A stretch of DNA of 64,000 nt from Gordonia hongkongensis (GTDB lineage: Bacteria > Actinomycetota > Actinomycetes > Mycobacteriales > Mycobacteriaceae). Positions 28,203 to 34,352 of the stretch are shown here, piece by piece. The position numbers and the translations under genes were made by a program. The first letter of the stretch is position 1. The number at the start of each line of letters is the position of its first letter. The stretch is from positions 2,170,001 to 2,234,000 of the forward strand of contig NZ_CP095552.1 of the NCBI RefSeq assembly GCF_023078355.1, read 5' to 3'. The notes under the pieces were generated by a model. It was not told where the DNA came from, did no database searches, and was given only the letters and a program-made list of their open reading frames with translations.

Positions 28203-28565
28203 GTGTCGAATAAGAATCTTCTGCTGCCACCGGGCCGCGGCCTCAGTGGTGACCAGACCGGGGCCCTCACCCCACTGTTGAAGGCGCTTGCGGATCCGGT
28301 TCGGTTGCGGTTGTTGTCGGAGGTTGCCGCGCATCCGGGAGGCGAAGCCTGCGTGTGCGACATTTCCGGACCCTTCGAGTTGTCGCAGCCGACGATCTCA
28401 CATCACCTGAAGGTGCTGCGCGAAGCGGGCTTGGTGACCAGTGAGCGCCGCGCGACGTGGGTGTACTACCGGGTGAACGCTGAAGCGCTGCAGCAACTGT
28501 CGGATCTGCTGGGCGATCTCGCTACGGTCGTGGGGGAAACACGCTCGTGTGAGGCCGACCGGTGA
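28203..28565 (+). CDS. arsR: ArsR-family arsenic-responsive repressor (first copy)
   Basis: A 120-residue winged-helix ArsR/SmtB protein. It has KALADPVRLRLLSEV, a cysteine pair ACVCDI at the start of the DNA-recognition region as in classical arsenite sensors, and the helix LSQPTISHHLKVLREAGLV. Arsenite binding to the thiols should release it from DNA. It begins with GTG at 28203, directly after the candidate operator, and its stop overlaps the acr3 start (GTGA). The operon order arsR-acr3-arsC is typical of actinobacterial arsenic loci. Confidence 0.93.
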   Translation: MSNKNLLLPPGRGLSGDQTGALTPLLKALADPVRLRLLSEVAAHPGGEACVCDISGPFELSQPTISHHLKVLREAGLVTSERRATWVYYRVNAEALQQLSDLLGDLATVVGETRSCEADR

Positions 28566-29671
28566 CCGCCCCTGACACCGCGGTCGCGGGCAAGCTGTCG
28601 ACGCTGGACCGGTTTCTGCCGGTGTGGATCGGCGCAGCGATGGTCGCCGGACTGCTGCTCGGGCGTATTGTTCCAGGCCTGGGTGACACGTTGGCCGCGG
28701 TCGAGGTCGATGGCATCTCGCTGCCGATCGCTCTCGGGTTGCTGATCATGATGTATCCGGTGCTGGCCAAGGTGCGCTACGACAAGCTGGACTCGGTCAC
28801 CGGCGACCGCCGCCTGCTCCTCGGGTCGCTTCTGCTGAATTGGGTCCTTGGCCCGGCGTTGATGTTCGCGCTGGCCTGGCTGCTGCTCCCGGACTTGCCG
28901 GAGTACCGGACCGGACTGATCATCGTCGGGCTGGCCCGATGTATCGCGATGGTCATCATCTGGAACGACCTGGCGTGCGGTGACCGCGAAGCCGCTGCCG
29001 TCCTGGTCGCCCTGAACTCGGTGTTTCAGGTGGTGATGTTCGCCGTGCTCGGGTGGTTCTACCTCTCGGTGCTGCCCGGCTGGCTCGGCCTGGAACAGAC
29101 GACCATCGACGCCTCGCCCTGGCAGATCGCGAAGTCGGTGCTGATTTTCCTCGGCATCCCTTTGGTCGCAGGCTATCTGACCCGCCGGATTGGTGAACGC
29201 ACCAAGGGTCGTGAGTGGTACGAGTCGTCGTTCTTGCCGCGCCTGGGGCCGTGGGCGCTCTACGGATTGTTGTTCACGATCGTCATCCTGTTCGCGTTGC
29301 AGGGTGAGCAGATCACCTCGCAGCCCTGGGATGTCGTGCGGATCGCTCTGCCGCTGCTGATCTACTTTGCGGTGATGTGGGGCGGTGGGTTCGCGCTCGG
29401 CGCCGCGATGGGTTTGGGGTATGCGCGCACCACCACGCTGGCATTCACTGCCGCGGGCAACAACTTCGAACTCGCCATCGCGGTTGCGATCGCCACCTAC
29501 GGTGCGACCTCCGGGCAGGCCCTGGCCGGGGTCATCGGACCGCTCATCGAGGTTCCCGTCCTCGTGGCCTTGGTCTATGTGTCCCTCGCGTTGCGGAAGC
29601 GCCTCACCGGCCCGACCGCCGCTGCCAGTTCCAGCCCAGACGGGGTGAAGGAGACCGCTCGCGATGTCTGA
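28562..29671 (+). CDS. acr3: Arsenite efflux permease ACR3
   Basis: A 369-residue membrane protein with about ten hydrophobic segments, typical of ACR3. Visible signatures are GLARCIAMVIIWNDLACGD, with the membrane cysteine required in characterised ACR3 proteins, and FTAAGNNFELAIAVAIATYG near the C-terminus. It exports As(III) driven by the membrane potential. It is translationally coupled to arsR upstream and overlaps the following arsC by 8 bp. Confidence 0.96.
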   Translation: MTAPDTAVAGKLSTLDRFLPVWIGAAMVAGLLLGRIVPGLGDTLAAVEVDGISLPIALGLLIMMYPVLAKVRYDKLDSVTGDRRLLLGSLLLNWVLGPALMFALAWLLLPDLPEYRTGLIIVGLARCIAMVIIWNDLACGDREAAAVLVALNSVFQVVMFAVLGWFYLSVLPGWLGLEQTTIDASPWQIAKSVLIFLGIPLVAGYLTRRIGERTKGREWYESSFLPRLGPWALYGLLFTIVILFALQGEQITSQPWDVVRIALPLLIYFAVMWGGGFALGAAMGLGYARTTTLAFTAAGNNFELAIAVAIATYGATSGQALAGVIGPLIEVPVLVALVYVSLALRKRLTGPTAAASSSPDGVKETARDV

Positions 29672-30347
29672 GTACATGTTGGACGAACGTCTGAGGCGCG
29701 GTGAACACCGCGCCCAACCTGAACTGTTGATGCCCCATACCGTGCTTGCCCGCACGGCCGCTGACCTGGCCGCAAAGTACGAGGGGGTGGTGTCTCGGCA
29801 GACGGTCGAACGCTGTGTCTTCGAGTCGTACACCGCGTTACGGCGCACCTCGCGGGTGCATGCGCACCTGACGACTCTCGCCGGCCGGTTCGCTGCCGAT
29901 CGGTTACGCGCCCTGGCCCAGGCCGAGGGTTCAGTGCCCAAGGATGTGCCCGAGGTGTTGTTCATCTGCGTGCAGAACGCCGGGCGCTCGCAGATGGCTG
30001 CCGGACTGCTAACCCATCACGCCGCCGGGCGAGTGCATGTGCGCTCGGCCGGATCGGTGCCGGCTCATTCGATCAACCCGACCGTCGTGGAGGCGATGTC
30101 TGAGATCGGTGTCGATCTGGGGACCGAGTACCCCAAGCCGCTCACCGACGATGTGGTCGCCGCCGCTGACGTGGTGGTATCGATGGGTTGCGGCGACGCG
30201 TGCCCGATCTATCTCGGCAAGCGTTACCTGGACTGGACGGTCTCTGATCCGCAGGGCCGCCCCCTCAACGAGGTTCGCGCGATCCGCGACGATCTCGATA
30301 CCCGAGTTCGCGAGCTCTTGGTCGAGCTCGCGACCGAACGTGTGTGA
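29664..30347 (+). CDS. arsC: Arsenate reductase with N-terminal three-helix domain
   Basis: A 227-residue protein. Residues 1-90 form a helical domain (HTVLARTAADLAAKYEGVVS, FESYTALRRTSRVHAHLTTL) found fused to, or next to, actinobacterial ArsC. Residues ~95-225 are a low-molecular-weight phosphatase-fold ArsC with the P-loop CVQNAGRS and the redox motif MGCGDACP, giving three cysteines as in thioredoxin-coupled reductases. It reduces As(V) to As(III) for ACR3. The helical domain is probably for dimerisation or redox-partner binding; that is inference. Confidence 0.9.
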   Translation: MSEYMLDERLRRGEHRAQPELLMPHTVLARTAADLAAKYEGVVSRQTVERCVFESYTALRRTSRVHAHLTTLAGRFAADRLRALAQAEGSVPKDVPEVLFICVQNAGRSQMAAGLLTHHAAGRVHVRSAGSVPAHSINPTVVEAMSEIGVDLGTEYPKPLTDDVVAAADVVVSMGCGDACPIYLGKRYLDWTVSDPQGRPLNEVRAIRDDLDTRVRELLVELATERV

Positions 30348-30388
30348 CTTTCCCGAGCTTCCACCATCCCCGAAAGGGCTTGTCTGTC

Positions 30389-30814
30389 ATGTCTTCCTCT
30401 CGACCCAGCGTGCTGTTCGTGTGCGTCCACAACGCGGGCCGCTCGCAGATGGCCGCCGGTTTCCTCACCGCACTCGGCCACGACAGCGTCGAGGTCCGCT
30501 CCGCCGGATCCACACCCGCCGACTCGATCAACCCTGCTGCCATCGAGGCGATGGCTGAAGTTGGTATCGACATCTCTGACCAGTCACCCAAGATCCTCAC
30601 CCCCGACGCCGTCGAATCCTCCGACGTCGTGATCACCATGGGCTGTGGCGATGCGTGCCCGGTATTCCCCGGCATCAGCTACCGCGACTGGGCCCTCGAC
30701 GACCCAGCAGGTCAAGGCATTGACGCGGTCCGCCCGATCCGCGACCAGATCCGCAGGCTCGTCGAGGATCTGCTCGACGAACTCGCACCCGCCGACCAGC
30801 AGGCCGGCCGATGA
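30389..30814 (+). CDS. arsC: Arsenate reductase, three-cysteine LMW-phosphatase type
   Basis: A 141-residue ArsC. The P-loop CVHNAGRS follows the first strand, SAGSTPADSINP is conserved, and MGCGDACPVFPG supplies the two resolving cysteines. It is closely similar to the catalytic half of the preceding gene, which suggests duplication. The ATG at 30389 fits the family N-terminus; an upstream in-frame start at 30344 would add 15 residues that overlap the previous gene. Thioredoxin-type recycling is inferred from the cysteines. Its stop overlaps the next start (ATGA). Confidence 0.93.
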   Translation: MSSSRPSVLFVCVHNAGRSQMAAGFLTALGHDSVEVRSAGSTPADSINPAAIEAMAEVGIDISDQSPKILTPDAVESSDVVITMGCGDACPVFPGISYRDWALDDPAGQGIDAVRPIRDQIRRLVEDLLDELAPADQQAGR

Positions 30815-31221
30815 ACACGCCACCGCAGGTGCTGTTCGTGTGCGTGTCCAACCGCGGAAAATCGGTGATGGCCGAATATCTCACGCCCACGGTCACCCAC
30901 GAGATCGCAGCATCATCGGCTGGAACCAGTGCGAAGATCGGCGGGCAGGTCAACGAACTGTCTGCCCAGGTGCTCGCCGAAGTCGGCGCCGATGTCGCCG
31001 GCCACCAGCCGCGGCAACTGACCGACGAACTGATGCAGGCTGCGGATCTCGTCGTGGTGGTCGGCACCGCCGAGGTCACGCCCCCGCCTGGTGTGGTCCT
31101 CGAAGTGTGGGACACCGATGAGCCCTCGCAGCGGGGCATCGACGGCGTCGAGCGGATGCGGCTGATCCGCGACGACATCACTCACCGCATTCGCGCTCTC
31201 GCCGACCGACTCACGCGGTAG
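30811..31221 (+). CDS. Arsenate-mycothiol transferase-like ArsC
   Basis: A 136-residue LMW-phosphatase-fold protein with P-loop CVSNRGKS, where lysine replaces the usual P-loop arginine. The resolving-cysteine motif is absent (VVGTAEVTPPPG). The tail GIDGVERMRLIRDDITHRIRAL resembles the single-cysteine C. glutamicum ArsC1/ArsC2, which as I recall also carry a GKS loop and form an arsenate-mycothiol adduct reduced by a mycoredoxin. The organism probably makes mycothiol, since a mycothiol-linked DsbA-like gene lies at 46.3 kb. So this is probably a second redox route rather than a dead copy. Confidence 0.82.
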   Translation: MNTPPQVLFVCVSNRGKSVMAEYLTPTVTHEIAASSAGTSAKIGGQVNELSAQVLAEVGADVAGHQPRQLTDELMQAADLVVVVGTAEVTPPPGVVLEVWDTDEPSQRGIDGVERMRLIRDDITHRIRALADRLTR

Positions 31222-31244
31222 GCGAGAACGCGACCCGCGGCTCG

Positions 31245-31730
31245 TCAGCAGCAGGCTGTGCGTGCCTCGGCCGGGTTGGCGGCGCTGCCGCCGCAGCACA
31301 CCGAACCCGGTTCGGTGTCCTCAGTGGTGGTCTGTTCCAACAGTTTCGGGCTGGTCCCGAACGTGTCGGAATCAGCGAGCACGGTGTAGACCTCCCACTT
31401 CTCCTGCGCCGGGCCGGTCACCCACACCTTGTCCTGCGTCGCGAAACAACAGGTCGAGTTGATCTCCTCCTGGGTGAACAGGCCCTCCCCGGACAGCCGG
31501 GCGATCTCGGCGTGCACCTTCTCGCTGGATTCGACCTCGACACCGAGGTGGTTGATGGTGCCGCCCTGGCCCGGATTCTCCAGCAGCACCAGCTTCAACG
31601 GCGGCTCGACGACTGCGAAGTTGGCGTATCCCGGCTTGCGTTTGGCCGGGGTGGTGTTGAACAGCTTGGAGTAGAACTCGATTGCGGTATCGAGATCATC
31701 AACATTGAGCGCGAGCTGCATACGGGACAT
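31245..31730 (-). CDS. cadI: ArsI/CadI-family metalloenzyme (vicinal oxygen chelate fold)
   Basis: A 161-residue glyoxalase/dioxygenase-superfamily protein starting MSRMQLALNVDDLDTAIEFY. It has the typical LFNTTPAKRKPGYANFAVVE and NHLGVEVES segments and the cysteine pair STCCFATQDKVWVTGP, corresponding to the As(III)-binding thiols of ArsI C-As lyases. Extra CC pairs lie in the C-terminal tail (SVCCGG, ACC end). ArsI cleaves the carbon-arsenic bond of methylarsenite; CadI of M. tuberculosis is cadmium-induced. The ATG at 31730 has AAGG 8 nt upstream; an ATG two codons earlier is less well spaced. It is divergent from the second arsR. Confidence 0.9.
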   Translation of the reverse strand: MSRMQLALNVDDLDTAIEFYSKLFNTTPAKRKPGYANFAVVEPPLKLVLLENPGQGGTINHLGVEVESSEKVHAEIARLSGEGLFTQEEINSTCCFATQDKVWVTGPAQEKWEVYTVLADSDTFGTSPKLLEQTTTEDTEPGSVCCGGSAANPAEARTACC

Positions 31731-31796
31731 GGCCATCACCTTCACCTGTGAGACATATATCGAACTACGGTCACCCTGCAGGGTGCCTACCTTTTC

Positions 31797-31806
31797 GACA
31801 TATGTC
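31797..31806. promoter_or_regulatory. Candidate ArsR operator between cadI and second arsR
   Basis: GACATATGTC is a perfect 10-bp palindrome embedded in TCGACATATGTCAAG. It matches the core of the site upstream of the first arsR. A degenerate copy, GACATATATCGA, lies at 31752-31763, closer to cadI. The region between the divergent genes is 99 bp, so one repressor could control both. Confidence 0.5.
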
Positions 31807-31829
31807 AAGTGACAGGGTATGGTCGGGGC

Positions 31830-32192
31830 ATGCCGAAGACGTTGCCGATGGTCGACATCAGTGCCCCGATCTGCTGCGCCCCGGTATCGGCAGCCCCGCT
31901 CGATGACGACACCGCGCTCGAGATCGCGTTGCGGCTCAAGGCTCTTGCCGATCCCGTGCGCATCAAGCTCGTGTCGATCCTGCTCGCCGACACCGGTGAC
32001 GGAATCTGCACCTGCGATCTCGCGACCGCGGTCGGCCTCACCGAGGCGACGACCAGCCATCACCTGGGTCAGCTCCGTAAGGCCGGCATGGTGAGCCCTG
32101 ACCGCCGAGGAATGAACGTCTACTACCGCGCACAACCCGACTCGCTAGAAGCACTGCGCAACGTCCTCAGCGCCACCACCGGGTGCTGCTGA
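31830..32192 (+). CDS. arsR: ArsR-family metalloid-responsive repressor (second copy)
   Basis: A 120-residue ArsR/SmtB protein with a different thiol layout from the first copy: an N-terminal pair Cys15-Cys16 (ISAPICCAPVS), a CTCDL motif near 60-64 and a C-terminal GCC. From memory, C. glutamicum ArsR uses Cys15/Cys16 plus a cysteine in the recognition region, so this copy probably senses As(III) in that way. The HTH is LTEATTSHHLGQLRKAGMV. The ATG at 31830 is preceded by GGGG. It is divergent from cadI and follows the palindromic operator. Confidence 0.92.
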   Translation: MPKTLPMVDISAPICCAPVSAAPLDDDTALEIALRLKALADPVRIKLVSILLADTGDGICTCDLATAVGLTEATTSHHLGQLRKAGMVSPDRRGMNVYYRAQPDSLEALRNVLSATTGCC

Positions 32193-32449
32193 ACCGGTGC
32201 AGACGTTGACGTCGCGGCATTCCACTAGCACCGCCAGAGCCCTGGACTGACGGGCGGGCTGAGGAAGTCACGACCACATAGCTTGCGTCAGGTCAGTCTC
32301 TCGCATAGGCGAGCGCGCACCCACCACCCTTGTGCACAACCGGACCGAGCCCACCAACAGTGCGGTGCCGCGACAGGCGGACATTGCACAGATGATCGGC
32401 TCCTCGACTGTCGTTCACAGCGAAGTGTCACCACCAAGACCACTCACAC
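32193..32449. other. Gene-free tail of the arsenic island
   Basis: Together with the repeats that follow, 366 bp separate the second arsR from the 13E12-family gene. No convincing reading frame is present; an open frame at 32283-32498 runs through the terminal motifs and has an unprotein-like composition. CACCAAGA at 32432-32439 resembles the sequence just before the transposase stop, so a remnant of a second IS481 3-prime end, in opposite orientation, may lie here. Confidence 0.4.
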
Positions 32450-32490
32450 TGTCACCGATGTCCTGATGCGGAAGTGTCACCGATGTCCTG
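32450..32490. repeat. Right terminal array, two copies of the island motif
   Basis: TGTCACCGATGTCCTGA at 32450-32466 and the same motif less its last base at 32475-32490 are spaced by 25 bp. They are the reverse complement of the left-end motif apart from one base (GATG against GAAG). The two arrays therefore face each other across the island. Confidence 0.6.
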
Positions 32491-32500
32491 CGAGATAACA

Positions 32501-32515
32501 TCCGGGACTTGGAAA
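32501..32515 (+). repeat. Right 15-bp direct repeat bounding the arsenic island
   Basis: TCCGGGACTTGGAAA is identical to 26712-26726 and in the same orientation. It starts 10 bp outside the right motif array and 58 bp before the 13E12-family start codon. Confidence 0.6.
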
Positions 32516-32529
32516 AATCAAGCCTTGAC

Positions 32530-32545
32530 TCGAACATATTTTCGA
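32530..32545. promoter_or_regulatory. LexA/SOS-box-like site upstream of 13E12-family gene
   Basis: TCGAACATATTTTCGA matches the actinobacterial SOS box TCGAAC-N4-GTTCGA except for one base (T for G in the right arm). It ends 13 bp before the ATG at 32559. I recall that LexA boxes were reported for 13E12-repeat genes in M. tuberculosis, which supports DNA-damage control. Confidence 0.6.
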
Positions 32546-32558
32546 GTACGATGGTGTC

Positions 32559-34262
32559 ATGTCATCGGGGGCGGGGGCCGGATCCACGGCGGTGGACCCA
32601 TCACAGGAGTCCGTCGAACCGCGCTTTCGTCCCGACCATGAACTCTCCGCATCCGAACTCGTCGAGGTCCTCAACCACTGCGCGGGCTTGGCGGCAGCGT
32701 CCGCGCATCGAATGATGGTCGTTGCCAGCCTCATTCACGATGAACGCGAGATGGATTACGCGCAGCGCCGCGCCGAGACGCACAGCGGCGAACTCGACTC
32801 CATCGAAGCCTTCGAGCACCTATCAGCGCGAGTGGCCGCCGGCGAGAACCCCTACGAGCCATTCGGGCCCAACGGTCTCGAACAAGCCATCGCCGAAGTC
32901 GGCGCCACCCTCACCGTGACACCGGCCGAGGCGAAAGACCTCATCGAGGCCGGCGACGCACTGCGCTACCGACTCTCCTTCACCGGGCACGCACTGGCGT
33001 GCGGTCGAATCGACAAGCGCCGCTTCCTCATCGCTCTCAAGCGCACCGATCTCATCACCGACGACGAAGAGATGCAGACCGTCGACGCCCATCTCGCCGA
33101 AGCGATCTTCGCCCGCCCACCGATGTCGACGGCCCGGTTCACCGCCATGGTCGATTCGATCGTCGCCAAGTGGGCACCCGACGCGATCCGCCGACGCAAG
33201 GAGCGAGTGAAGTCCGACCGCAAGGTGACGGTCACCCCCGATCGGTTCACGCCGGGGCAGTCCCGGATCTCCGGGACGCTGCCCGATGCTGATGCCGCCG
33301 AGTTCGACGCCCGCCTGACGGCGATGGCCACCGCGGTCCACGCCGGTGACCCTCGAAAGTTGGCCAATCGCCGGGTCGATGCCCTCAAAGCACTTTCGCG
33401 CGGCGAAGCCGCCATCACCTGCCTATGCGACGACTGTCGACCTGCCGCAACCGAACCCGACACAGCACCAGATTTCGACCCAGCGACAGTGGATACCGCC
33501 GAGCCGCCTGCACCAGCTGCTGAGATGGTGGATGCGGACACCTTCGTCGACCCGTCAGCCCCCGACACCGCTGCCGATGACCCGGCCGCGCCGACCGACT
33601 CGGCGTCGGACTCGCTGGCGCCGCGCGCGACCTTTCACATCGTGGTGAACCTGTCGACCCTGATCGGTCTCGACGACGATCCCGCGTTCCTCGACCGCCA
33701 TGGCATCATCGACGCCGACACCGCGCGAGAACTCCTCGCCGAAGCGCGACGCACCTACATCCATCCCGCACCGACCCCCGCCGCGCCACTGGCATCGGCT
33801 CCCGAGGCAGACAGTTCGACAACGCGGTACACCCCGTCGAAGAAGCTGCAGGCGCTGGTGCGTGCCGGCGAACTGTGCTGCACCTTCCCCGGCTGCAACG
33901 CCCCGGTCTGGCAGATCGACCTCGACCACACCGAACCCTTCGATCACACCGACCCGCGGCGCGGTGGCCCGACCGATGCGCGCAACCTCAAACCGCTGTG
34001 CCGCTTCCATCACCGCATCAAGACCTTCACCAGCTGGCAGGACCACCAAGACGAGTCCCGCACCGCCTGGTTCACCACACCCACCGGTCACATGTTCGTC
34101 GGCAACGCCTTCAGCGGACGCGACCTGTTCAACAAGCTCTTCCCCAGACGATCACCCGATCACCCCGCCCGCGACCGACTCACCAAGCAGCGCGACAACG
34201 ACTTCCGACGCCACCAACGCGCCGAGAAGCGCTGGAACGACGCCAACCCGCCGCCCTTCTAG
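32559..34262 (+). CDS. 13E12-repeat-family DUF222/HNH endonuclease
   Basis: A 567-residue protein. The N-terminal DUF222 helical domain (about 25-290) begins DHELSASELVEVLNHCAGLA and includes ARFTAMVDSIVAKWAPDAIRRR and the SGTLPDADAAEFDARL core. A low-complexity Asp/Pro/Thr linker (~290-350) leads to an HNH domain near 430-490: ELCCTFPGCNAPVWQIDLDHTEPFDH, then NLKPLCRFHHRIK, with paired cysteines and catalytic histidines intact. Members are multicopy and often near mobile elements; the role is unknown. It directly borders the arsenic island and has a LexA-like box at its promoter. Confidence 0.88.
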   Translation: MSSGAGAGSTAVDPSQESVEPRFRPDHELSASELVEVLNHCAGLAAASAHRMMVVASLIHDEREMDYAQRRAETHSGELDSIEAFEHLSARVAAGENPYEPFGPNGLEQAIAEVGATLTVTPAEAKDLIEAGDALRYRLSFTGHALACGRIDKRRFLIALKRTDLITDDEEMQTVDAHLAEAIFARPPMSTARFTAMVDSIVAKWAPDAIRRRKERVKSDRKVTVTPDRFTPGQSRISGTLPDADAAEFDARLTAMATAVHAGDPRKLANRRVDALKALSRGEAAITCLCDDCRPAATEPDTAPDFDPATVDTAEPPAPAAEMVDADTFVDPSAPDTAADDPAAPTDSASDSLAPRATFHIVVNLSTLIGLDDDPAFLDRHGIIDADTARELLAEARRTYIHPAPTPAAPLASAPEADSSTTRYTPSKKLQALVRAGELCCTFPGCNAPVWQIDLDHTEPFDHTDPRRGGPTDARNLKPLCRFHHRIKTFTSWQDHQDESRTAWFTTPTGHMFVGNAFSGRDLFNKLFPRRSPDHPARDRLTKQRDNDFRRHQRAEKRWNDANPPPF

Positions 34263-34352
34263 CAGCGTTTCACGATTGTCTTGCTTGCTATCGACGGCGG
34301 TGAGGTGCCTGCGTGCCCCTCACGTGGTCCGCGGCCGGCTGCCCGAGTTCAG

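Larger units (their letters stand above)
26712..32515. mobile_element. Putative 5.8-kb arsenic-resistance island
   Basis: The segment between the two 15-bp direct repeats holds an IS481-family transposase, two arsR genes, acr3, three arsC genes and cadI/arsI. Inverted arrays of a 16-17-bp motif lie just inside each direct repeat (26738-26803 and 32450-32490). The island separates two genes that I remember as lying close together in mycobacteria (the Rv2474c-like gene and aglA). No integrase is present, so the route of entry is unclear; the transposase, or recombination between repeats, are possibilities. Confidence 0.55.

Noticed and set aside
30811..31221. Third arsC as a degenerate pseudogene
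   Set aside because: Frame and fold are intact, and the Lys-for-Arg loop plus missing resolving cysteines fit the mycothiol-type subgroup as remembered.
32283..32498. 71-codon frame at the right end of the island
   Set aside because: It runs through the terminal repeats, and its Cys/His/Arg-rich composition looks like frame noise over IS-end sequence.
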